A stretch of 6,145 nucleotides of DNA from JBEKLJ01 sp050010255 (GTDB taxonomy: Bacteria > Acidobacteriota > Terriglobia > Bryobacterales > Bryobacteraceae): contig JBEKLJ010000205.1 of the NCBI GenBank assembly GCA_050010255.1, positions 1 to 6,145 of the forward strand, read 5' to 3'. The translations under genes and the position numbers were made by a program. Positions 1 to 5,416 of this stretch are shown in pieces. Within the stretch, counting starts at the first letter, position 1, and each line of letters starts with the position of its first letter. The notes under the pieces were generated by a model. It worked only from the letters and a program-made list of their open reading frames with translations, made no database searches and had not been told where the DNA came from.

Positions 1-366
1 GCGGACGCCCAGTTGGCCGGCCAGCGCCACCAGTGCGAGGGTGAACCGTTCGATCTCGGTCTCCAGGGCGCCGCAGGCCTCCGGGGCTTCCTGCAACTGG
101 CCCGTGCGGCCGATCATCTCCAGGCGGCGGGCCGCCTCGGAAGCGGGTTGGGCGGCGAAGTTCGAGACCGACCCCTTGAGAGTGTGAGCAGCGCGCTCCA
201 GCGCCCCGGCATCTCCACTGGCGATCGCCGTATGGATCTCGGAGACGAGCTTGGGGCACTCCTCCAGGAAGAGCCCGGCGATCTCCTGAAGGAACTCGAC
301 GTCTCCTCCGATGCGCTCCAGCAGGACGTCACGGTCCAGTACTACTGTCGCTGGTTCCGGGTTCAC
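1..366 (-). CDS. HPt (histidine phosphotransfer) domain protein, C-terminus cut by window edge
   Basis: Reading down the minus strand from GTG at 366 gives 122 codons with no stop before the window edge; an in-frame TAG lies two codons before the GTG, so this protein is not the tail of a longer kinase. Residues 60-69 read AHTLKGSVSN, the HPt signature, with H61 (codon 186-184) the expected phospho-accepting histidine. Helix-like segments precede it (FLQEIAGLFLEECPKLVSEI, residues 25-44) and follow it (ASEAARRLEMIGR). Known role of the family: relay phosphate between a hybrid histidine kinase receiver and a response regulator in the cytoplasm. The length already covers a typical single HPt domain, so only a few residues or a further C-terminal domain may be missing. 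The Shine-Dalgarno match is weak (GAGTAGGGG just before GTG). It lies 90 bases downstream of rlmI in the same direction; co-transcription is possible but unproven. The kinase partner is not in the window. Confidence 0.85.
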   Translation of the reverse strand, partial: MNPEPATVVLDRDVLLERIGGDVEFLQEIAGLFLEECPKLVSEIHTAIASGDAGALERAAHTLKGSVSNFAAQPASEAARRLEMIGRTGQLQEAPEACGALETEIERFTLALVALAGQLGVR

Positions 367-427
367 CCCCTACTCATCGGCCCCGCCGGGCGCGAGCATT
401 ACGGGCGGTTGAACCGAGCGCAACCCT

Positions 428-443
428 GGGCCGCACGAGGCCC
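428..443 (-). terminator. weak hairpin between rlmI and the HPt gene
   Basis: GGGCC (428-432) and GGCCC (439-443) can form a 5-bp stem with a 6-base loop, 14 bases after the rlmI stop on the minus strand. There is no run of T after it, so it is at best a pause or weak terminator. The rest of the 90-base gap holds no recognisable site. Confidence 0.2.
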
Positions 444-456
444 GGCGCGGATCGCT

Positions 457-1617
457 CTACAGCGCCTCCAGGATCAAGCACTTCAGGTAGTGCGTCTCCG
501 GCACCGTGAGCAGGATGGGGTGGTCCTGGGCCTGCGTGCGCCGCTCCAGGACCCGCAGGGTGCGGCCCGCATCCAGCGCCGCGCCGGCCACGATCTCCAG
601 CAGCAGGGCCTCGCTCAAGTGGTGCGAGCAGGAGCAGGTCACCAACACCCCGCCCGGCTCCAACAGCCTGAGCGCACGCAGGTTGATCTCCTTGTAGCCG
701 CGCGCGGCGGCCTCGACCTGCTGGCGCGACTTGGCGAAGGCCGGAGGGTCGAGCACGATGGTCGCGTACGTCCGGCCGCTCGAGCCCAGCGCGGGCAGCA
801 GGTCGAACACGTTCGCCTCGCGGAACTCGACGTTCTCAATCCCGTTGGCGCACCGGTTCCGCTCGGCGGTGGCGAGCGCCGCCGCCGAGGAGTCGATGGC
901 TTCAACCCGTTCGCACCGCCCCGCCAGGTGCAGCGCGAAGCCGCCGGTCGAGGTGAAGCAGTCCAGGGCGCGGCCGCGGGCGTAACGGGCCGCGGCGACA
1001 TAATTCTCACGCTGGTCGAGGAACACGCCGGTCTTCTGGCCCTCAAGCAGGTCCGCGTGAAAGACCAGGCCGTTGATGCGCACCTGGACCGGCCCGGGAG
1101 CTTCCCCCGCGAGCAGGCCCGCGGTGAGCGGCAGGTCCTCGCGGCGGCGCACGGCCACGTCGTTCCGCTCGACGACCGCGCGCGGCGCGAACAGCTCCTG
1201 AAGCGCGCCCAGGACCTCGGGCTTGGCCCGGTCCATGCCTTGGTCCAGGGTCTGCATCACGAAGTACTCGCCGTAGCGATCGATGATGAGCGCCGGCAGC
1301 AGGTCCGCCTCGCCGTAAACCACGCGGTAGGCCTCGGTATCCGAGACCACGCGGCGCCGGAGCGCCTCGGCGGCGGCGATGCGGCGCCTGTAGAAGTCCC
1401 GGTCGATAGGCTCCGCCTCGCGGCTGAGCAGCCGCAGGCAGATCTGGGACGCCGAACTATAGTGCGCCGTACCCAGCGGCCGGCCCTTCGGATCAGCCAC
1501 CCGTACGGGGTCCCCCGGCTCGGCGCCGCCCCGGTCGAGGACGTCCGAGGCGAAGACCCAGGGGTGGCCCGAGGCGAGTCGCTCGGCGCCCTTTCGGCTT
1601 ATTTGAACAGTGCGCAA
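457..1617 (-). CDS. rlmI: RlmI-type class I SAM-dependent 23S rRNA (cytosine-C5) methyltransferase
   Basis: This 386-residue protein is close in length to E. coli RlmI, which methylates C1962 of 23S rRNA using S-adenosylmethionine. Residues 1-75 form a PUA-like RNA-binding domain with the family sequence GHPWVFASDV (18-27). Family signature GQKTGVFLDQREN is at 193-205. The Rossmann methyltransferase fold follows: SAM motif I ALDCFTSTGGFALH (217-230), acidic EAID (239-242), motif IV DPPAFAKS (290-297) and the cysteine motif TCSCSHH (327-333), where C330 aligns with the conserved cysteine. The C-terminal DHPILLTVPETHYLK is also typical. The start is TTG at 1617, one base past the htpX stop; the residues that follow (RTVQISRKGAERLASGHPW) match the normal family N-terminus and no better start precedes it. 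Its own ribosome site is poor, so translation probably depends on coupling to htpX. Function is firm; the exact target base is inferred from the family. Confidence 0.93.
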   Translation of the reverse strand: MRTVQISRKGAERLASGHPWVFASDVLDRGGAEPGDPVRVADPKGRPLGTAHYSSASQICLRLLSREAEPIDRDFYRRRIAAAEALRRRVVSDTEAYRVVYGEADLLPALIIDRYGEYFVMQTLDQGMDRAKPEVLGALQELFAPRAVVERNDVAVRRREDLPLTAGLLAGEAPGPVQVRINGLVFHADLLEGQKTGVFLDQRENYVAAARYARGRALDCFTSTGGFALHLAGRCERVEAIDSSAAALATAERNRCANGIENVEFREANVFDLLPALGSSGRTYATIVLDPPAFAKSRQQVEAAARGYKEINLRALRLLEPGGVLVTCSCSHHLSEALLLEIVAGAALDAGRTLRVLERRTQAQDHPILLTVPETHYLKCLILEAL

Positions 1618-1618
1618 G

Positions 1619-2491
1619 TTAAATCGGCTTGGGCAGCGCCATCTGGCGCAGCCGCGCGATGCGGCGCTCGGTGGCCGGGTGCGTCGAGAACACGCGCATG
1701 ATCGAGGCCATGGCCGAGCCGCCCGAAAACGGGCTGATGATGAGCATGTGCGCGGTGGCGGGCGAGGCCTCCATGGGGATGCGCTTGGACCAGGTCTCCA
1801 GCTTCTCCAAGCCCGAAATCAGCGGATAGGGGCTGCCGACCACCTCGGCCGAGGTCGCATCCGCCGCATACTCCCGCGTGCGCGAGATCGCCATCTGGAT
1901 CAGCATGGCCGCCAGCGGCGCCAGGATCAGCATGAGCAGCCCGCCCAGGGCGCCGCCGCCCTCCTCGTTGTCGTCCCGGCGCGCGCCTCCGAACCAGAAC
2001 GCCATCCGGGCCATAAAGGTGATGGCCGCCGCGATCGTAGCGGCGACGGAGCTGACCAGAATGTCCCGGTTGCGGACGTGGCCCAGCTCGTGGCCCAGCA
2101 CCCCTTCCAGCTCGCGATCGTCCAGCAGGTGCAGAATGCCGGAGGTGACCGCAACCGAGGCGTGCGCCGGATTGCGGCCGGTGGCGAAGGCGTTGGGAGA
2201 ATCCTCGGCGATCAGCCACAGCTTCGGCATGGGCAGGCCCATGCGCTGGCACAAGCTCTGGACGAGCGGGGCCAGGCGGCGGTAAACCTCCCCGTTCTCG
2301 GATTCCGTCACAGGCCGCGCGCCGTACATTGCCAGCGCGATCTTGTCGGAGAAGAAGTAGCTGGCGAAGTTCATCAGGGCGGCCACCCCTAAGCCCAACC
2401 ACAGGCCGTTCCGGCCGCCGAAGTACTCACCGGCCAGGAGCAGAATGCCGCTCAACAGCCCTAGCATCAGGACGGTCTTGAGGTTGTTCAA
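1619..2491 (-). CDS. htpX: HtpX-family membrane zinc metalloprotease (M48B)
   Basis: A 290-residue protein of normal HtpX length. HtpX is an inner-membrane zinc endopeptidase with its active site facing the cytoplasm; it helps degrade misfolded membrane proteins alongside FtsH. The sequence has two N-terminal hydrophobic segments (about 7-20 and 29-47), the conserved stretch NAFATGRNPAHASVAVTSG (100-118), the zinc motif HELGH (H134, E135, H138), hydrophobic segments at about 144-168 and 183-203, and REYAAD (206-211) supplying the third ligand E207. The tail FSTHPATERRIARL (268-281) is also typical. The start is TTG at 2491, supported by GGAGG on the minus strand (2503-2499) with 7 bases of spacing and by the usual MNxLKT opening. 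The stop is one base from the rlmI start, so the two form an operon. It lies downstream of hsp20 in the same direction, fitting a stress or protein quality-control role. No clear dedicated promoter was found; CACAAT near 2515 is a weak -10 candidate. Confidence 0.95.
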   Translation of the reverse strand: MNNLKTVLMLGLLSGILLLAGEYFGGRNGLWLGLGVAALMNFASYFFSDKIALAMYGARPVTESENGEVYRRLAPLVQSLCQRMGLPMPKLWLIAEDSPNAFATGRNPAHASVAVTSGILHLLDDRELEGVLGHELGHVRNRDILVSSVAATIAAAITFMARMAFWFGGARRDDNEEGGGALGGLLMLILAPLAAMLIQMAISRTREYAADATSAEVVGSPYPLISGLEKLETWSKRIPMEASPATAHMLIISPFSGGSAMASIMRVFSTHPATERRIARLRQMALPKPI

Positions 2492-2498
2492 CGGGGCG

Positions 2499-2503
2499 CC
2501 TCC
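2499..2503 (-). promoter_or_regulatory. ribosome-binding site that fixes the htpX TTG start
   Basis: On the minus strand GGAGG lies 7 bases before TTG at 2491. There is no in-frame ATG at comparable spacing, so this site decides the unusual start codon. Confidence 0.75.
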
Positions 2504-2571
2504 AAAATCTCATTGTGGCACGGTGGCGGCGGGGTCAGGCGCGGAACGGCCGAGCCGGCGCCGCCCGGATC

Positions 2572-2589
2572 AACACGCGGAACACGCGG
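2572..2589. repeat. two tandem copies of a 9-mer
   Basis: AACACGCGG occurs exactly twice head to tail (2572-2580 and 2581-2589), directly beside the hairpin at 2590-2612 in the hsp20-htpX gap. With only two copies it could be chance or slippage. Confidence 0.5.
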
Positions 2590-2612
2590 GGGGCAGGTCC
2601 GCAACCTGCCCC
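2590..2612 (-). terminator. perfect 9-bp hairpin downstream of hsp20
   Basis: GGGGCAGGT (2590-2598) and ACCTGCCCC (2604-2612) pair perfectly around the 5-base loop CCGCA. The hairpin begins 31 bases past the hsp20 stop and ahead of htpX, where a terminator or mRNA-end stabiliser is expected. The following bases on the minus strand are not T-rich, so it is not a textbook intrinsic terminator; it may attenuate read-through into htpX. Confidence 0.5.
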
Positions 2613-2643
2613 ACTCGCGAACTGGGCGGATGCCCGGGCGTCT

Positions 2644-3090
2644 TCACTCGCCGGAGACGCCGACCTTGATGGTGCGCGGCTTGGCGACTTCCTTCTTGGG
2701 CAGCGTCACCGTCAGCACGCCGTTCTTGTAGTCCGCCTTGACCTTGTCGGACTCGACCGTGTCCGGCAGGCTGAAGAAGCGCTGGAAGTGGCCGTAGCTG
2801 CGCTCGATGCGATGGTAGCCGGTACCCTGGCCCTCGACCTTCTCGAAGGTTCTCTCGCCCTTGATCGACAGCGTGCCGCGCTCGATCTGGATGTCGATGT
2901 CCTTCAGGTCGACGTCGGGCAGGTCGGCCTTCAGAACCAGCTCGTTCTCGGTCTCCAGGACATCCACCGGCGGCGCCCAGGGGCGCATGGCCGCAGGCTC
3001 GCTGAACAGGCGGTTGACGGCGTCCTGGAACAGGCGGACGCCGCTCGGGAACTCCGCGTCAGCGAAGGGGTCGTACTTGGTCAGTGCCAT
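2644..3090 (-). CDS. Hsp20/alpha-crystallin family small heat-shock protein
   Basis: A 148-residue protein, typical for bacterial small heat-shock proteins: cytoplasmic, ATP-independent holdase chaperones that form oligomers and keep unfolding proteins soluble for DnaK/ClpB. The N-terminal arm (1-38) contains DPFAD and LFQDAVNRLF. The alpha-crystallin domain spans about 39-133: PPVDVLETENELVLKADLPD (40-59), LSIKGER (74-80), SYGHFQRFFSLPD (98-110) and the signature GVLTVTLPK (124-132). The C-terminal anchor is IKV (141-143), an I-x-V form of the usual I-x-I motif that docks on neighbouring subunits. The ATG at 3090 is preceded by AAGGAGG, whose GGAGG core lies 12 bases upstream, slightly long spacing. 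A strong promoter lies directly upstream (3118-3146), giving a leader of about 20 bases. It is divergent from the toxin-antitoxin pair and upstream of htpX. No CIRCE element or long thermosensor leader is seen. Confidence 0.95.
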   Translation of the reverse strand: MALTKYDPFADAEFPSGVRLFQDAVNRLFSEPAAMRPWAPPVDVLETENELVLKADLPDVDLKDIDIQIERGTLSIKGERTFEKVEGQGTGYHRIERSYGHFQRFFSLPDTVESDKVKADYKNGVLTVTLPKKEVAKPRTIKVGVSGE

Positions 3091-3117
3091 GATCTTCTGA
3101 TTCCTCCTTACACCTCA

Positions 3118-3146
3118 AGCATAAAACATGAGCATTAACCTGTCAA
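3118..3146 (-). promoter_or_regulatory. sigma-70-type promoter of hsp20
   Basis: On the minus strand, a perfect -35 TTGACA (3146-3141) is separated by exactly 17 bases from -10 TATGCT (3123-3118, four of six). Transcription would begin near 3111, leaving the AAGGAGG site (3103-3109) and the ATG at 3090 within a short leader. A second TTGACT lies 15 bases further upstream (3161-3156) and may be an alternative -35 or part of a regulator site. The region is AT-rich compared with its surroundings. Confidence 0.75.
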
Positions 3147-3172
3147 GTAAAGCTCAGTCAATTTTAATCATG

Positions 3173-3201
3173 GTGCCATACAGCCGCCCATGTGGTATGA
3201 T
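3173..3201 (+). promoter_or_regulatory. extended -10 promoter and candidate operator of the toxin-antitoxin operon
   Basis: TATGAT (3196-3201, five of six) is preceded by TGG (3193-3195), an extended -10. GTGCCA (3173-3178, four of six) lies 17 bases upstream as -35. Transcription would start around 3208, only about 7 bases before the antitoxin ATG, and no Shine-Dalgarno sequence fits there. An inverted repeat CATAC (3177-3181) / GTATG (3195-3199) with 13 bases between overlaps both promoter elements. AbrB/MazE-type antitoxins commonly repress their own operon, so it is a reasonable operator candidate, though a 5-bp arm could be chance. Confidence 0.55.
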
Positions 3202-3214
3202 GTAAAGCAGCAAG

Positions 3215-3439
3215 ATGCTTACCAGTAAGCTATCAAGCAAGTCTCAGATCACGGTCCCCAGGAAGGCCCGCGAGGCGCTGAAGGTCCAGCCGGGGGATGT
3301 GGTGGCCTATGAGCTCGAAGAGGGGGCGGTGCGGCTGCGCCGGCTGGAGCCGTTTGACGCCGCTTTCCACGCGGCTCTCTCGAACACGCTGGAGGAGTGG
3401 GCCAGCCCGGAAGACGAGGAAGCCTTTCGTGATCTGTGA
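3215..3439 (+). CDS. AbrB/MazE/SpoVT-family antitoxin
   Basis: A 74-residue protein. Residues 1-45 form a swapped-hairpin AbrB DNA-binding domain: MLTSKLSSKSQITVPRKARE then ALKVQPGDVVAYELEEGAVRLRRL. The usual family motif is SKGQVTIP; here serine replaces glycine (SKSQITVP, 8-15). Residues 46-74 are an acidic, probably flexible tail (LEEWASPEDEEAFRDL) of the kind that wraps the cognate toxin and is exposed to proteases. Known role: neutralise the toxin and repress the operon, more strongly as a complex. The toxin start codon lies inside its last codons (11-base overlap), the usual compact arrangement. The ATG at 3215 is at the natural family start but has no Shine-Dalgarno sequence; with the predicted transcription start only about 7 bases upstream, translation may be near-leaderless. 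Family and pairing are secure; the exact subfamily is not. Confidence 0.9.
   Translation: MLTSKLSSKSQITVPRKAREALKVQPGDVVAYELEEGAVRLRRLEPFDAAFHAALSNTLEEWASPEDEEAFRDL
3416..3420 (+). promoter_or_regulatory. ribosome-binding site that fixes the toxin GTG start
   Basis: GAGGA inside the antitoxin coding region lies 8 bases before GTG at 3429. It supports the GTG start over the frame's upstream extension, which would give an implausible N-terminus. Confidence 0.65.
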
Positions 3440-3767
3440 CCGTTGGGAAGTGGTGGCCGTTCCGTTTCCGTTCACGGACCGCCCGGGCCAGCGGCGGCGG
3501 CCGGCGGTCGTTCTGTCCAGCCGGGCGTTCAACGGCCAGACCGGGCACACGGTATGCGCGATGATTACTTCGGCCTCGCACCCGGCCTGGCCGGACGACG
3601 TCGAGATCCGCGATCCGGATTCGGCGGGCCTGCGCGTGCCCTGCCTGGTGCGGCTGAAGCTGTTCACGCTGGACAAGCGGCTGATCGTTCGGAGGCTCGG
3701 GAAGCTCGGGGATGGGGAACGCGAGCAACTGCTCGAGAGCCTGAGGGAGCACGTTTTCGGGGGGTAA
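3429..3767 (+). CDS. PemK/MazF-family toxin, probable mRNA endoribonuclease
   Basis: Starting at GTG 3429 gives 112 residues, the normal MazF/PemK length, opening MICDRWEVVAVPFPFTD. The family features are the N-terminal strand with VPFPFTD (11-17), RRRPAVVLSS (22-31) and the VCAMITSA segment (42-49), whose serine/threonine is part of the usual catalytic area, then CLVRLKLFTLDKRLI (72-86) and a C-terminal helix (GDGEREQLLESLREH). Known role: a ribosome-independent or ribosome-linked RNase that cleaves mRNA at short motifs and halts growth when the antitoxin is lost. Cleavage specificity cannot be read from sequence. The reading frame extends upstream to 3297, but those codons overlap the antitoxin in another frame and do not look like protein. 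Start overlap and an internal GAGGA site indicate coupled translation with the antitoxin. Confidence 0.9.
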   Translation: MICDRWEVVAVPFPFTDRPGQRRRPAVVLSSRAFNGQTGHTVCAMITSASHPAWPDDVEIRDPDSAGLRVPCLVRLKLFTLDKRLIVRRLGKLGDGEREQLLESLREHVFGG

Positions 3768-3832
3768 GCGGTCCTGCGGCGGGCGGGAAACCAAGACCTG
3801 CTGGGCGCCGTCTCAGGGGAATCAGCGCAGCG

Positions 3833-3872
3833 GGAGCGACGCGGGCGGCCTCGTCCCGCGGCGCCTCGCTCC
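3833..3872 (+). terminator. long GC-rich hairpin after the toxin gene
   Basis: GGAGCGA (3833-3839) pairs with TCGCTCC (3866-3872), and CGCGGG (3840-3845) pairs with CCCGCG (3855-3860). This gives 13 base pairs with a 5-base bulge (3861-3865) and a 9-base loop. It sits 65 bases after the toxin stop and 78 bases before the TPR gene. There is no T-run, so termination is a guess; an RNA-stabilising end or a REP-like element are alternatives. No other feature is evident in the gap from 3768 to 3934. Confidence 0.4.
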
Positions 3873-3949
3873 GAACGGTGTGAGAAGATCGGGCTAGTAG
3901 GATAGTGCCGGGGCGAGACTGCGACGCCCGGCCGGGAGGGGAGCAGGCG

Positions 3950-4924
3950 ATGAGACGAACTGCGAAGCTCGGTGTTTGCGCATTAGCGCTGGCGAGCGTG
4001 TCTGTAGCGTGGGGCCAGTTCCACGCCAAGATAGTCCTCGAGGACGGCACCCCTCTCCCCACGACGCCGCAGATCATTCCCGCGCTTTCGGACCTGTTGG
4101 TGCCAGGCTGCCGCATTTTCAACGTATTCGGCAACGGCACCGTGGAGTACGCGGTCAATTGGCGCTCCCGTCGAACCTATGACGGGGCCACGGCTGACGT
4201 GTGTGCGGTCAGGATCAGACTGGCGGGCTACCGGGAGGCTGAGGTCACTCTGCGCGACGGCGCGGTGATCGTGCTGAAGCGGCTCGGCGACCACGAAGGT
4301 TCCACGGTCTCCGCGACCACGCTGAAGGCGCCTGAGGAAGCCAGGAAGGCGTACGGGCAGGGCGCCGCGGCGCTGTCACGGAAGAAGTGGGCCCGCGCGC
4401 AAGAGGAGTTCGAGCGCGCCGTCGCCATTTACCCGGACTACGCTCCGGCGTGGAGCAGTCTGGGAGAGGTCTTCATGGAGCAGTCGAAGCCCAAGGAGGC
4501 GCGGGCCGCCTACGAGCGAGCGCTCGAAGCAGACCCCAAGTACGTAAAACCCTACCTGCAGCTCACCAGGCTGGCGCTGGCTGAGGGACGGACGCAGGAT
4601 GCGGTTGGCATCGCGGAGCGCGCGCTGAAGCTGAATCCGGTCGAATTCCCGGGAATCTACTTCTACCACGCCGTGGCGAATTACAACCTCAGGCGCCTGG
4701 ACGTTGCCGAGAAAAGCGTCCGCCGGGCTATCGAGCTCGATGCGGACCACGAAATCCCGCGCGCGGAGAATCTGCTGGGGTCAGTGCTGGCCGACGAGGG
4801 CGATCAGCGAGGTGCGATCGAGCACCTGCGCAGGTACCTGGAGATGTCACCGCACGCGCCGGACGCCGCGGCGGTGAAGCAGCGCATTGCGGAACTGGAG
4901 CGCCGTGCCCCACAAGCAAAATGA
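3950..4924 (+). CDS. secreted TPR-repeat protein with N-terminal beta-rich domain
   Basis: The ATG at 3950 has a strong ribosome site GGAGGGG (3935-3941) 8 bases upstream; an in-frame GTG at 3905 lacks one and would bury the signal peptide. The 324-residue product starts with a signal peptide (MRRTAKLGVCALALASVSVAWG, probable cleavage 22/23), so it is exported. Residues 23-112 are a beta-rich domain (HAKIVLEDGTPLP, VCAVRIRLAGYREAEVTL) resembling carboxypeptidase-regulatory/CNA-B-like plugs, with C54 and C85 a possible disulfide. The conserved-looking linker VSATTLKAPEEARKAYGQG (120-138) leads into about five tetratricopeptide repeats: 130-163, 164-198 (AWSSLGEVFMEQSKPKEARAAYERALEADP), 199-232, 235-267 and 270-303. 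TPRs are protein-binding scaffolds; the partner is unknown. This architecture is common in Acidobacteriota, as far as I recall. It converges with the cassette gene ending at 4954, 29 bases away. No enzyme motif is visible. Confidence 0.88.
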   Translation: MRRTAKLGVCALALASVSVAWGQFHAKIVLEDGTPLPTTPQIIPALSDLLVPGCRIFNVFGNGTVEYAVNWRSRRTYDGATADVCAVRIRLAGYREAEVTLRDGAVIVLKRLGDHEGSTVSATTLKAPEEARKAYGQGAAALSRKKWARAQEEFERAVAIYPDYAPAWSSLGEVFMEQSKPKEARAAYERALEADPKYVKPYLQLTRLALAEGRTQDAVGIAERALKLNPVEFPGIYFYHAVANYNLRRLDVAEKSVRRAIELDADHEIPRAENLLGSVLADEGDQRGAIEHLRRYLEMSPHAPDAAAVKQRIAELERRAPQAK

Positions 4925-4937
4925 GCGCCGCTGCTGA

Positions 4938-4952
4938 TGCCGCTATTCGGCA
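4938..4952. terminator. small hairpin between convergent genes
   Basis: TGCCG (4938-4942) and CGGCA (4948-4952) form a 5-bp stem with loop CTATT in the 29-base gap between the TPR stop and the convergent cassette-gene stop. The position fits a shared terminator, but there is no T-run on either strand. It could also be all that remains of a recombination-site hairpin, though no attC end boxes flank it. Confidence 0.3.
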
Positions 4953-4953
4953 G

Positions 4954-5400
4954 CTACTTGACGGCTCTAAGTTCCTCACGCAATCGAGATAAACTCTTGA
5001 CCCACTTCAGCGAGCCATCCGGTTCAATGATAACCGCGTATGCGAAGCCCGCGGGGCCCGTTTTGACGCCGGTGTGGAGCGTGCCGACGGAAAGGCCGAC
5101 AGAGAATTTGCGCTTCCCAGCAGGAGTGACTTGCGCCTCCACACACATCGGCAAGTCCCTGCGCTTGTCCAATGCAGGATTTCCGGTTTGCTCGCCGCAG
5201 TCGTTCACCCCCCACTTGATTTCTGCTTGAGTCCCTGCCAGGTCGCGCATCCATTGCGCGAACGCCCTATTTGGCAAAGACGGCTCGATCTGGTGTACGT
5301 TCGTATGCTTTGCTTTTTCAATCGCTTTGGCGTCGCGTGCCTGGGGTGCACTCTGGGGGGTATTCAGTGCCAGCACGAACAAGATGACGGATGCGTGCAT
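4954..5400 (-). CDS. small secreted protein of unknown function, integron cassette gene
   Basis: The ATG at 5400 has AGGAG (5413-5409) 8 bases upstream; GTG at 5403 is directly in front but only 5 bases from that site, so ATG is preferred. The 148-residue product begins with a hydrophobic segment (MHASVILFVLALNT) consistent with a short signal peptide, followed by a charged stretch. The mature part has two cysteines (C68, C86) bracketing WGVNDCGEQTGNPALDKRRDLPMCVEAQV (63-91), then a beta-rich region (KFSVGLSVGTLHTGVK, GFAYAVIIEPDGSLKWVKSL) and a short C-terminal helix. I cannot assign a named family; C68 and C86 may form a disulfide in the periplasm. Its start lies just after the GTTAGGC end of an attC element, the position of a cassette gene. 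Unlike a complete cassette, no attC follows its stop; the TPR gene end comes 29 bases later. Function unknown. Confidence 0.78.
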   Translation of the reverse strand: MHASVILFVLALNTPQSAPQARDAKAIEKAKHTNVHQIEPSLPNRAFAQWMRDLAGTQAEIKWGVNDCGEQTGNPALDKRRDLPMCVEAQVTPAGKRKFSVGLSVGTLHTGVKTGPAGFAYAVIIEPDGSLKWVKSLSRLREELRAVK

Positions 5401-5416
5401 CACTAGCGCTCCTGCA

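Noticed and set aside
13..1701. Very long plus-strand open frame (562 codons)
   Set aside because: It lies antisense to the HPt gene and rlmI, both recognisable on the minus strand. Its translation is rich in R, A, G, L, Q and H without domains, a typical mirror frame of GC-rich coding DNA.
1599..2402. Overlapping open frames on both strands across htpX (minus 1599-2402, plus 1610-2392)
   Set aside because: Both are shadows of htpX, whose HELGH motif and membrane segments identify the real frame.
2515..3138. Plus-strand open frame opposite hsp20
   Set aside because: It is antisense to a clear alpha-crystallin gene and has no recognisable protein features.
3297..3428. Upstream extension of the toxin frame
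   Set aside because: It overlaps the antitoxin in another frame. GTG at 3429 has a well-spaced GAGGA and gives the standard PemK/MazF N-terminus.
3905..3949. GTG 3905 as start of the TPR protein
   Set aside because: It has no ribosome site and would put 15 polar residues before the signal peptide. ATG at 3950 has GGAGGGG at 8 bases.
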